Below are positions 25,312 to 33,548 of a stretch of 64,000 nucleotides of DNA, one piece after another; position 1 is the stretch's first letter, and each line of letters starts with the position of its first letter. Origin of the DNA: Flammeovirgaceae bacterium SG7u.111 (GTDB taxonomy: Bacteria; Bacteroidota; Bacteroidia; Cytophagales; Flammeovirgaceae); the NCBI GenBank assembly GCA_034044135.1, contig CP139021.1:7106001-7170000 (forward strand), given 5' to 3'. A program made the translations under genes and the position numbers. Under the pieces are notes generated by a model. The model did not search any database, was not told the DNA's origin, and saw only the letters and a list, made by a program, of their open reading frames with translations.

Positions 25312-26394
25312 ATGGAGCACATTGCAGCCGAACTTTTTCAAGACAAACTTCTGAAGTGGTACTACGAGCACAAAAGAGAATTGCCTTGGCGGCAGACCAA
25401 AGACCCGTATAAAATTTGGCTATCGGAGATTATTCTACAACAAACCCGTGTGCAGCAAGGGCTTCCGTATTGGGAAAAGTTTGTGGAAACCTTTGAGACC
25501 ATCATCGATCTGGCTAATGCCGATGAGCAAACCGTCTTGAGGCTTTGGCAAGGCTTGGGCTATTATTCCCGCGCCAGAAATATGCACGCCGCAGCTCAGT
25601 ATGTTCGTGATGAACTTGATGGAAAATTCCCCACTTCTTTTATTGAAATAAAAAAAATGAAAGGTGTGGGAGAATATACCGCCGCAGCCGTTGCCTCCTT
25701 TGCTTTTGGTGAAAAAGTAGCTGTGGTAGATGGAAATGTGTACCGGGTGCTTGCCAGGCTTTTTGGTATGGAAGAAGACATAGCCAGCGCCAAAGATCAA
25801 AAAGTTTTTAGGGAAAAAGCCAAATCACTTTTGCCCGACCAAAACATTGGTGATTACAACCAAGCCATAATGGAATTTGGTGCCATGCACTGTAAGCCCG
25901 CTAATCCCATTTGCCTATTTTGCCCCTTTTCCGATTTTTGCGTAGCCAGAAAGCTGGGCAAACAAGGTTCTTTGCCTTTCAAATCGAAAAAAGTTAAAGT
26001 AAGGGAGCGTTTTTTCCACTATTTGGTGTTCGAATATGAGGGGAAACTTCTCCTAAAAGAGCGAAAAGCTGGCGATGTGTGGCAAGGACTGTTCGATTTT
26101 CCACTGATAGAGAAGGGGGAATTTGAGGAACATGGAAAATTACTCGATACAATTAGTAGTTTTGCGGGCGTAAATACAGAAAATATAGCAGTAGAAGATG
26201 AATCTGAATTGTTCACCCATATTTTATCTCATCAAAAGTTGCAGGCAAAATTTTTCTCTTTTCGGTTAAACTCTGAAAAATTGGCAGAGATACTGACTAA
26301 AGAATATTATGGCAGCTTTTATGATATGGATGAAATAAAAGACTTGCCAAAACCTGTATTGATTTTGAAGTTTTTGAATAAAGGCGTATATTAA
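25312..26394 (+). CDS. mutY: A/G-specific adenine glycosylase
   Basis: Base-excision enzyme that removes adenine opposite 8-oxoguanine. The 360 residues show the catalytic Glu in LSEIILQQTRVQQGLPYWEKF (read in parts), the helix-hairpin-helix MKGVGEYTAAAVASFAFG (about 115-132), catalytic Asp in VVDGNVYRVL, and the 4Fe-4S cysteines CKPANPICLFCPFSDFC (C-x6-C-x2-C-x5-C). A Nudix-like C-terminal domain (about 225-355) recognises the oxidised base. It is followed by ssb, gldE and gldD, the usual Bacteroidota order. Confidence 0.95.
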   Translation: MEHIAAELFQDKLLKWYYEHKRELPWRQTKDPYKIWLSEIILQQTRVQQGLPYWEKFVETFETIIDLANADEQTVLRLWQGLGYYSRARNMHAAAQYVRDELDGKFPTSFIEIKKMKGVGEYTAAAVASFAFGEKVAVVDGNVYRVLARLFGMEEDIASAKDQKVFREKAKSLLPDQNIGDYNQAIMEFGAMHCKPANPICLFCPFSDFCVARKLGKQGSLPFKSKKVKVRERFFHYLVFEYEGKLLLKERKAGDVWQGLFDFPLIEKGEFEEHGKLLDTISSFAGVNTENIAVEDESELFTHILSHQKLQAKFFSFRLNSEKLAEILTKEYYGSFYDMDEIKDLPKPVLILKFLNKGVY

Positions 26395-26483
26395 TTGTTA
26401 ATTGCACGCAATACACAATATTAAAAATAAATGGCAGCTTATAGCTGTAAGATGAATAACCCTAACACCAAAAAACAGTTACC

Positions 26484-26942
26484 ATGGCAGGAGTAAATAA
26501 AGTAATTTTATTAGGAAACTTAGGGCAAGACCCAGAGGTAAGGTATTTTGAAGGCGAAAACACAAACGCAGTAGCCCGTATCACATTAGCTACTACTGAA
26601 AGTTATAAGGACAGAGAAGGCAAGAGGGTAGATAGTACTGAATGGCATGATGTAGAAATGTGGGGAGGGTTGGCAAAAATTGCCGAACAATATTTGAAAA
26701 AAGGCGATTCTGTATTTATAGAAGGAAAAATAAAAACAGAAAAATGGGTTGATAAAGAAGGAAATAACAGAAGAACTACAAAAATAAGAGCGACCAACAT
26801 GACCATGCTTTCGAAAGCGGGAAGTGGCGGAGGAGGAAACTCTGGCGCACAAGAATCTTCTGGACAATATAAAAGCGGAGGCAGCAGTGCCCCTGTAGAT
26901 CAGAACAGCGGAAGTAATGATATCGATGATCTTCCGTTCTAA
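26484..26942 (+). CDS. ssb: single-stranded DNA-binding protein
   Basis: Protects ssDNA in replication, repair and recombination. The 152 residues hold an OB fold (about 1-110: VNKVILLGNLGQDPEVR, then STEWHDVEMWGGLA), a Gly/Ser-rich linker and the acidic protein-interaction tail ending DIDDLPF. It lies between mutY and gldE and 27 bases before the latter. Confidence 0.96.
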   Translation: MAGVNKVILLGNLGQDPEVRYFEGENTNAVARITLATTESYKDREGKRVDSTEWHDVEMWGGLAKIAEQYLKKGDSVFIEGKIKTEKWVDKEGNNRRTTKIRATNMTMLSKAGSGGGGNSGAQESSGQYKSGGSSAPVDQNSGSNDIDDLPF

Positions 26943-26968
26943 GTATTTTCAAACCAAATTAACCGAAA

Positions 26969-28303
26969 TTGGACAGTAGTCTTGAACCAGAAACGGGTAG
27001 CCTGATACTAAATTTAATCTTGGCAATACCAACTTCAGTTTACCCGATATTTTTCATATCAATTATTCTATTAGCACTTTCGGCACTAATATCGGGCTCT
27101 GAAGTAGCGTTTTTCTCGCTTTCGCCCAAGCAGGTTGACAATTGCCAAAACGGCAGCTCACCTTCCGAAAAAGCAATAGTTGACCTTTTGTCTAAACCTA
27201 GGCAGTTGTTGGCCACTATTTTGATCTTAAATAACTTGGTAAACGTAGCCTTGGTCACCTTGGCTACTTTTGCTACTTGGGAAATAGCCGGTCGCGATAA
27301 TGAAAGTGCCATTGTTTGGCTTACCGTCATCGTAACCGCTGCCATCGTCTTCTTTGGGGAAATAGTGCCCAAAGTATTTGCCACGGAAAGAAACCTTTCT
27401 TTCGCCAAGTTCACAAGTAAGGTCCTCTTTATAGCCACCACGCTCTTTAAGCCCTTTTCTTGGTTGCTAATGACCATGACAGATGTGATAGAAAAAAGGG
27501 TCAAAAAGAAGGGCTATTCGGTTTCGATGAACGAACTGAACCAAGCGGTAGAGATAACGGCAAAAGTCAACCAAGAAAAAGAAATCCTAAAGGGGATTGT
27601 CAGTTTTGGCACTAAGTCGGTAAAGCAGATTATGCGCTCAAGGATAGATATAGAAGCGATAGACTCTGAGGAAAACTTTGAAACCCTTCTTGAAATAATC
27701 AATAAATCCACTTTTTCAAGAATCCCTATTTACCATGACACCATCGATAAAATCATAGGTGTATTGTATGTCAAAGACTTGCTTTCGCACATAGAAGAAG
27801 GCAAAAACTACAAATGGCAGGATCTCATAAGAACAGAGCCCTACTTTGTTCCCGAATCAAAAAAAATAGATGAGTTATTGCGCGACTTTCAGAAGAAAAG
27901 GGTGCATATGGCCATAGTGGTAGATGAATATGGAGGGACTTCTGGGCTGATTACCATGGAAGATATCATTGAGGAAATAGTAGGGGAAATAAACGATGAG
28001 TTTGATAACGACCAAGATGTTGGCTTCAGAAAAATAGATGAAAAAACCTATACTTTTGAAGGGAAGACCTCATTAAATGATTTTTGTAAAATTATCCACG
28101 CTGATCCTACTGAGTTTTCAGAAGCCAAGGGGGAAAGCGAATCGATAGGAGGCCTGATGCTTGAGCTTTTTGGTAAGTTCCCTACAGCAGGAGAGAAAAT
28201 CGAGTTCAGCAAATATGTATTTACAATAGTATCTGTAGACAAAAAAAGGATAAGAAGCGTAAGGGTATTGCTAAAAGACAATGTGCAGCCTGAACAAATC
28301 TAG
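26969..28303 (+). CDS. gldE: gliding-motility protein GldE (CNNM/CBS-domain family)
   Basis: The 444 residues have an N-terminal CNNM/DUF21 membrane domain (about 25-195, ALISGSEVAFFSLSPKQVD and KPFSWLLMTMTDVIE), a CBS pair (about 200-330, RIDIEAIDSEENFETLLE; VVDEYGGTSGLITMEDIIEEI) and a CorC/HlyC-type C-terminal domain (about 340-430). The same architecture occurs in Mg/Co efflux proteins. Placement directly before gldD identifies it as GldE, which assists GldD in F. johnsoniae gliding. Its start appears to be TTG at 26969, with no suitable ATG before the first TM. Confidence 0.88.
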   Translation: MDSSLEPETGSLILNLILAIPTSVYPIFFISIILLALSALISGSEVAFFSLSPKQVDNCQNGSSPSEKAIVDLLSKPRQLLATILILNNLVNVALVTLATFATWEIAGRDNESAIVWLTVIVTAAIVFFGEIVPKVFATERNLSFAKFTSKVLFIATTLFKPFSWLLMTMTDVIEKRVKKKGYSVSMNELNQAVEITAKVNQEKEILKGIVSFGTKSVKQIMRSRIDIEAIDSEENFETLLEIINKSTFSRIPIYHDTIDKIIGVLYVKDLLSHIEEGKNYKWQDLIRTEPYFVPESKKIDELLRDFQKKRVHMAIVVDEYGGTSGLITMEDIIEEIVGEINDEFDNDQDVGFRKIDEKTYTFEGKTSLNDFCKIIHADPTEFSEAKGESESIGGLMLELFGKFPTAGEKIEFSKYVFTIVSVDKKRIRSVRVLLKDNVQPEQI

Positions 28304-28349
28304 TCGTACCATTTTTGGAAATAAAACCTAACCTTGAATAAGGCCAGCT

Positions 28350-28946
28350 ATGTTGGAAAAAGCTATATTATATACCTTCCTTACAGTATTTATCACAGGA
28401 ATATGCATGAGTTGTAGTGACCCAGTATATCTTCCTAAGCCTAAGGGCTACCCAAGAATTGACCTTCCCGAGCATGAATACAAGAATCTTCAAGGGGAAT
28501 ATCCTTATACTTTTCAATACTCAAAGCACTCCAAGGTAATACCTGATTCTACTTTTATGACAGAGCCTTATTGGATTGAAATTGTATATCCCGAACATGA
28601 GGCTACACTTAATATTACTTACAAATCGGTAAAGGACAACTTGGATTCGCTCATAGAAATTACAGATAATTCGCAGCGGCTTACGAGTAAGCATTATGTG
28701 AAAGCTGTAAAAATTGATGACTATTTTGTGAGAACACCCAAAGGATACCCTGGTGTGGTATTCGAATTGGAGGGTGAGGTACCAAGTCCTTTTCAGTTTT
28801 ATGTAACCGATTCGGCTAAGCATTTTTTGAGGGCAACGCTTTATTTCCCCCACTCGGACAAAAACGATTCGCTCAAGCCTGTGATAGATTACATTAAGCT
28901 AGATATGATACACATGCTAAATACAGTTGACTGGAGAGAAATTTAG
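28350..28946 (+). CDS. gldD: gliding-motility lipoprotein GldD
   Basis: The 198-residue lipoprotein has a signal ending in ICMSCSD (lipidated Cys about 22), then the GldD hallmark PKPKGYPRIDLPEHEY, which is conserved across gliding Bacteroidota, and a mature domain rich in aromatic residues. GldD is required for gliding and type IX secretion-related functions in F. johnsoniae. It lies 46 bases after gldE. The stop is 13 bases from that of the convergent TPR-like gene. Confidence 0.9.
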   Translation: MLEKAILYTFLTVFITGICMSCSDPVYLPKPKGYPRIDLPEHEYKNLQGEYPYTFQYSKHSKVIPDSTFMTEPYWIEIVYPEHEATLNITYKSVKDNLDSLIEITDNSQRLTSKHYVKAVKIDDYFVRTPKGYPGVVFELEGEVPSPFQFYVTDSAKHFLRATLYFPHSDKNDSLKPVIDYIKLDMIHMLNTVDWREI

Positions 28947-28959
28947 CAAAAAATGGGAA

Positions 28960-29394
28960 TTATTGCTTTATTTCAATATTTATCGTCCTAAGCATTACTT
29001 GAATTTTTATCAATTTTTCTTCAAACTTAATGGGAAAAGTTTTTCCTTTAAGGGTACTTAAAAACGTAAATACTTTTTGAGATTTCTCGTATAGGTTTTT
29101 ACTTTGAGAAAACTGTTTGAGCTTATAATACACTTCTCCTTCTAGCATAAATAAATCACCCATCATTAGCAGTTCGAAATGATTGAGCTGACGGTGGTTA
29201 TGAAGGAACACCATAATATCTTCAACTGGCAAATTATTAGTGGCACTCAAATCAAATGAAAAGCATTTGCTTGGTATTGCCGCAATCAACTCTAATGCTT
29301 CGTCGAACAACTGTTCGGAGATCAGCAATCTGATTTTATTTTTTAACTTATTAAATTCTTCAGCTGGTTCGCTAAAATCCAGGTAGTCCTCCAT
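28960..29394 (-). CDS. hypothetical TPR-like helical protein
   Basis: The 144-residue soluble, all-helical protein has no signal peptide. Segments such as EQLFDEALELIAAIP (about 32-46) and LEGEVYYKLKQFSQSKNLYEKSQKVF (about 84-109) look like TPR-type helix pairs. It is a lone leftward gene convergent with gldD. No function is recognised; a role in gliding is suggested only by position. Confidence 0.6.
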   Translation of the reverse strand: MEDYLDFSEPAEEFNKLKNKIRLLISEQLFDEALELIAAIPSKCFSFDLSATNNLPVEDIMVFLHNHRQLNHFELLMMGDLFMLEGEVYYKLKQFSQSKNLYEKSQKVFTFLSTLKGKTFPIKFEEKLIKIQVMLRTINIEIKQ

Positions 29395-29644
29395 TTGTAT
29401 CGATGGTTTAGAAAGAAGCTATGTATCGTTTTTTTAAATGCTCAATATGCATTTTCTAACGATCCTATTTGACAAATCATGTGAACAAGGAAGGATAATT
29501 TGGCTGTGTAGTATAATTACTAATACTGAAGTAGCACTGATAATGTTTACCTAGGTAAGTTTTAAATAATGAAACCTGGAGGTCAGAAAGAGATAACCAG
29601 AAGATAAATCAAGTACCATATTGAAACTTAAAATGATAAATACC

Positions 29645-30364
29645 ATGAAAAAAAGTCTGTTATTATTTTGCTCGCTATTATTCATTACAAACCTACTACA
29701 CGCTCAGTGTAACCCTTATTTTAATTATACAGAAGGAACAGAGATTGTGATGGAAAGCTTTAATGGAAAAGGGAAGCTGGATGGAAGTCAAAAAATCTCC
29801 ATACTAGAGGTCGCCGATGAAGCTGGAGCACAAAAAATATTATCATCTTCTGTGCTGATGGATAAAAAAGGCGAACAAATCACTGAAATGAATTACACGC
29901 TCACCTGCGAAGGTGGCAATATAAAAATGGACATGAGTAGGTTTGCCATGCAAAATTCAGCAATGGATCAGATGGAAGGTATATCTGTAGAAATAGATGG
30001 TGACCATATGGTAATTCCATCGTCATTATCGGTTGGAGAAACTCTTCCAGACGCAAACTTTACCACAACTATCAAATCGGACAACCCAGCAATGGCTGCT
30101 ATGATGGGTGCCCCTAGCAATTTCAGAATTTACAATAGAAAGGTAGAAAAAAAAGAAACTTTAGAAACTAGCGCTGGTTCATTTGAGTGCTATAAAATCA
30201 CCTATAAATTTGATGCCGAAGTAAAAATAATGGGAATGACACAACGCATGACCTCTAGCGGAGCAGAATGGATAACAGAAAAGGTAGGTATGGTGAGAAC
30301 TGAAAATTTTGATAAAAAAGGGAAACTAGTGAGCTATTCACAAATAGCGTCATTCAAACAATAG
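29645..30364 (+). CDS. TapB/DUF3108-like secreted protein
   Basis: The best start is the ATG at 29645 (MKKSLLLFCSLLFITN...), which gives a standard signal peptide (cleaved near LLHAQC). Longer frames from TTG 29621 or ATG 29633 only add charged residues before it. The 239-residue mature-type protein has the beta-rich layout seen in Bacteroidota TapB/DUF3108-like proteins: FNYTEGTEIVMESFNGKGK, then FECYKITYKFDAEVKIMGM, and AEWITEKVGMVRTENFDKKGK near the end. Probably periplasmic or outer-surface. The function of the family is unclear. A perfect terminator follows. Confidence 0.7.
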   Translation: MKKSLLLFCSLLFITNLLHAQCNPYFNYTEGTEIVMESFNGKGKLDGSQKISILEVADEAGAQKILSSSVLMDKKGEQITEMNYTLTCEGGNIKMDMSRFAMQNSAMDQMEGISVEIDGDHMVIPSSLSVGETLPDANFTTTIKSDNPAMAAMMGAPSNFRIYNRKVEKKETLETSAGSFECYKITYKFDAEVKIMGMTQRMTSSGAEWITEKVGMVRTENFDKKGKLVSYSQIASFKQ

Positions 30365-30384
30365 TGTATTTTAATCTTGTAAAG

Positions 30385-30421
30385 AAACCGGCCCTTGAGT
30401 TTAAAACTCAAGGGCCGGTTT
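30385..30421 (+). terminator. strong intrinsic terminator
   Basis: Arms AAACCGGCCCTTGAGTTT and AAACTCAAGGGCCGGTTT with a single-base centre, followed by T on the + strand (A-rich on the left as well). It separates the TapB-like gene from the convergent Ig-repeat lipoprotein gene and may work in both directions. Confidence 0.92.
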
Positions 30422-30441
30422 TTGTTGAATAAGTATTGAAT

Positions 30442-31878
30442 TTAATCAACTACCACAAATTTATAGACAACCTCGGCTTCTTGTCCTTTAGAATCGACTA
30501 CATATATTTTCAACTCATATGTTTCACCTGCTACAGCGCTTTGAGGAATAGCAAAAGAGCTTTGGTCATGATAGCTTGCCAAATTGAGCGGGAGGCTAAA
30601 GAAAATATTTCTTTCTAAGTAGACCTGTGGAGTTTCACGTTCATTAAACCAATATATCTGTAAAAGATCAAGCTTAAACTCCTCTTCTACTTTCCCTTTA
30701 AAGGTCACATATTCCCCTGCTTTTATAGAAGTATACCCGCTCAATAAAAAGCCGGTATCAACATCGTTAATATACGTATCTGTAATGGTTATGAGTGGGG
30801 CTTTATCCTCAATCACAATTGTCTGCACCACAAAAAGTTCTGAATTATTCCCTGAGCTATCGCTAGCCAGCAAACTCACTTCGTATATATCGCCAATATT
30901 TGCCGATGCCGGAATTTCAAACTCAAGGTCTAAAAGCTGAGACAATTCTGTAGTTTCAGCAGTATTTAGCTCAGCTTCATCGTATAAAGACAACTCCTCC
31001 CCTAATTTGTTAAAATACACGGACACACTCTTCGTAAACCTATTGTCTGAAACATATATTTCTTCAATTGTGAATTGGTTTCCTTCGGTAACAAACGTCC
31101 TATTATTTATATTGACACGAGGCTGGGACTTAACCAAGCTGAAAGAAGGGGCAATATCATCGCAGTCAATTTTAATAGGAATAGTTTTAACCCCAACATT
31201 ATCGAAAGAATCCACTGCTATGATATTAAGGTTAATTAGCGTATCGGAAGGTAAGTTTTTGGGAACAATCAGTTTATTATCAAATACCGAGGCAAGCCCG
31301 ATAGAGTCTCCTGAATAAAAAGCTAGATTGGCCTTTGAGCCGCCCCAAGAAAACCCAACCTTATTTACATTTAAATTATCGCTTGCAAAACCATCGACAT
31401 CAATTACGGTGGAGCGGCAAGCCTTGTAATTACCCTCACTATCCTGCTCCAACCCTATTTTCAACTCATTAATTTCTGGAGCGGTTTCATCACCTTTCAA
31501 ATCGAAAAAGCGCTTGACTGTATCGGGATTACCTCCTTCATCAAACCCATAAACAGTGATAAGGTACGTGCCTAGCTCTTTGTACTCAGGGACTACAATC
31601 TCAAAAGAAGGTTCAACCCTTCTACCTGAAATCTCAAAAGTATCTATATGACTCCAAGCAGCTTCAGTAGCTGTTTCGATTGGAAATTTATTGATCAAGA
31701 GGCTTCCGCTATCTAGTCCATTATTATCAAGAAAAATCACAGAAAACTTGATTGTATCTTGGTAAAAGTATGTTCCGGCTATATCTAAGCCCTGCACCTT
31801 CGGATTGATTTTGTCCTCAATCGGAATGCAGCCATAAACCAGGATAACTGACACAAAAAGTATTAATAATCTCCTCAT
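30442..31878 (-). CDS. surface lipoprotein with Ig-like repeats
   Basis: The 478 residues start with a lipoprotein signal (lipobox VYGC, Cys about 17). The rest is a string of beta-sandwich modules: boundaries near GDETAPEINEL (about 129), CDDIAPSFSL (about 239) and IEDKAPLITI (about 358) share the D-x-x-A-P pattern of bacterial Ig-like/DUF4625-type repeats. It is likely exported to the cell surface as a structural or binding protein. No catalytic motif was found. Confidence 0.72.
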   Translation of the reverse strand: MRRLLILFVSVILVYGCIPIEDKINPKVQGLDIAGTYFYQDTIKFSVIFLDNNGLDSGSLLINKFPIETATEAAWSHIDTFEISGRRVEPSFEIVVPEYKELGTYLITVYGFDEGGNPDTVKRFFDLKGDETAPEINELKIGLEQDSEGNYKACRSTVIDVDGFASDNLNVNKVGFSWGGSKANLAFYSGDSIGLASVFDNKLIVPKNLPSDTLINLNIIAVDSFDNVGVKTIPIKIDCDDIAPSFSLVKSQPRVNINNRTFVTEGNQFTIEEIYVSDNRFTKSVSVYFNKLGEELSLYDEAELNTAETTELSQLLDLEFEIPASANIGDIYEVSLLASDSSGNNSELFVVQTIVIEDKAPLITITDTYINDVDTGFLLSGYTSIKAGEYVTFKGKVEEEFKLDLLQIYWFNERETPQVYLERNIFFSLPLNLASYHDQSSFAIPQSAVAGETYELKIYVVDSKGQEAEVVYKFVVVD

Positions 31879-32032
31879 TGTATTGATGTAGCGCGCTAAA
31901 TTAAAATGCTACTATCACAACGAGTTAATAACAGGATTAAGGTATGGGGGACAAACTAAAAAGCTTCAAATGAAGTGTTTTTCTTAGAATTTTGAGGGTT
32001 AATAGCTAATTTAACCTCTAAAATATCAGACA

Positions 32033-33145
32033 ATGAACAACCATCAAACAACCTCTTGGATATTATCGAAGAAAAAAGATTTATTAATCCTTTTTCTACC
32101 CGTATGGGCTTGCTGGGTTGTTTGTTTCAACCTGCCTACAGATATTTTACAAATGGAATTACCCTTATGGTTTTGGGTAGTAATCATTTTAGGAATTGAT
32201 GTTAGCCATGTCTGGAGCACTATTTTCAGGACATATCTCGATAAAGAAGAATTTTCCAACCACCGCAAGCTCCTTACGCTGACTCCTCTTGTTTGCTTTG
32301 CCCTTCTGTTCGGAATTGCCAGTGTTTCCTCTTTTTGGTTTTGGAGAATATTAGCCTATCTAGCCCTATTCCACTTCATAAAGCAACAATATGGTTTTAT
32401 GAAAATCTATCAGATGAAAAATAGGAACAGCCAAATGGGCAAATATTTCAAGGATTCACATGTGATTTATTTTTCCATGCTGTACCCCGTTTTTTATTGG
32501 CATATCAACAGCAACAGAGGATTTAACTGGTTTGTAGACGGAGACTTTTTTGCGATTGGGGAATTGATCAACAACTGGGTTTTGGTTGTTCCAACACTCA
32601 ATTTAATCGGGAATACACTCTATTGGTTGGTTTTAATAGGCTGGCTTACAGAGCAATTTTTAATAAACAAAAAGAATGACTTTCCTTGGGCAAAGGCTTT
32701 GTGGGTAATCACCACGGGGGTCAATTGGTACTTGGGAATTGTTTATTTCAATTCAGATATCGCCTTTACCCTAACCAATGTAGTCGCCCATGGCATACCT
32801 TACATGGCTTTGGTGTTCTTTTATGTAGAGAAAAAAAAGGTGATTACTGGCAATGAAGAAAGGAAAAAGGCGAATAACGGGCTTATCAATATCGCCTTTA
32901 TGTTTATAATTGTCTTGCTTTTGGCTTTAGGGGAAGAATATTTTTGGGATATGTTCTTGTACAGGGAAAAAACAGCATTTTTTGAAGCTTGGTCAAGTTA
33001 CCCGTTACCCGTTTTGAAGAGCCCTTGGGTACAGGCTGCTGCGCTTGCATTACTTTCCTTGCCCCAAGTTTCCCATTATGTAATCGATGGGTTTATTTGG
33101 AAAAACAGCCCCCGAAATCCATACCTAAGAAAAGTCTTATCATAA
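32033..33145 (+). CDS. polytopic membrane protein with membrane-associated histidines
   Basis: Unrecognised 370-residue protein with about 8-9 TM helices. Several histidines sit in or at the ends of helices: His59 (DVSHVWSTI), His114 (ALFHFIKQQYGF), His253 (VVAHGIPYMAL) and His348 with Asp352 (VSHYVIDGF). Such spacing is reminiscent of integral-membrane metal or heme oxygenases, but no family motif (for example the Brp/Blh pattern) is met. It overlaps the next, convergent gene by 6 bases. Function should be left open. Confidence 0.65.
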   Translation: MNNHQTTSWILSKKKDLLILFLPVWACWVVCFNLPTDILQMELPLWFWVVIILGIDVSHVWSTIFRTYLDKEEFSNHRKLLTLTPLVCFALLFGIASVSSFWFWRILAYLALFHFIKQQYGFMKIYQMKNRNSQMGKYFKDSHVIYFSMLYPVFYWHINSNRGFNWFVDGDFFAIGELINNWVLVVPTLNLIGNTLYWLVLIGWLTEQFLINKKNDFPWAKALWVITTGVNWYLGIVYFNSDIAFTLTNVVAHGIPYMALVFFYVEKKKVITGNEERKKANNGLINIAFMFIIVLLLALGEEYFWDMFLYREKTAFFEAWSSYPLPVLKSPWVQAAALALLSLPQVSHYVIDGFIWKNSPRNPYLRKVLS

Positions 33146-33445
33146 CTCTTCCAAAATAGTATTAAAAGAAACATGCCTTTCCTTAAACTTCGTGTAGTGC
33201 CATTGGATTAAGCGCTCGGCATGGTCTTGCAAGAATACATTGAGCCTTGTAAGGTTTTCGCAGCGTAATTGGAGGGCAAAAGTGGTTCCCGTATTGTTCT
33301 CCTCTTCGTTTATCAACCGCATCAACTTATAGTCCACAAACACGCCTGTCTGCATCACTTTCGGGATAAAATATTGTTGCATCCACCCAAGCCATTCTTC
33401 TTTCGACGGTTTTTCAATATTGACGGTAAAATTATATACTATCAT
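33140..33445 (-). CDS. DUF4286 family protein
   Basis: The small 101-residue soluble protein begins MIVYNFTVNIEKPSKEEWLG and ends with WHYTKFKERHVSFNTILEEL, matching the Bacteroidota DUF4286 family (ferredoxin-like fold, no known role). Its C-terminal codons overlap the 3' end of the convergent membrane-protein gene by 6 bases. It is a single gene with a terminator of the next gene directly upstream. Confidence 0.85.
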   Translation of the reverse strand: MIVYNFTVNIEKPSKEEWLGWMQQYFIPKVMQTGVFVDYKLMRLINEEENNTGTTFALQLRCENLTRLNVFLQDHAERLIQWHYTKFKERHVSFNTILEEL

Positions 33446-33469
33446 AGCTATCCTTTTTAGGTATAAAAA

Positions 33470-33499
33470 AACTGTAGGTCGAATTTTTGACCTACAGTT
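33470..33499 (-). terminator. intrinsic terminator of the pyrophosphatase-like gene
   Basis: Stem AACTGTAGGTC / GACCTACAGTT with an 8-base loop, then seven Ts on the minus strand. It lies 50 bases past the stop at 33549. Confidence 0.88.
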
Positions 33500-33548
33500 C
33501 CATTACAAATATATTTTTAAAATGATTCTAATCTTGCCCAAACTAAAT

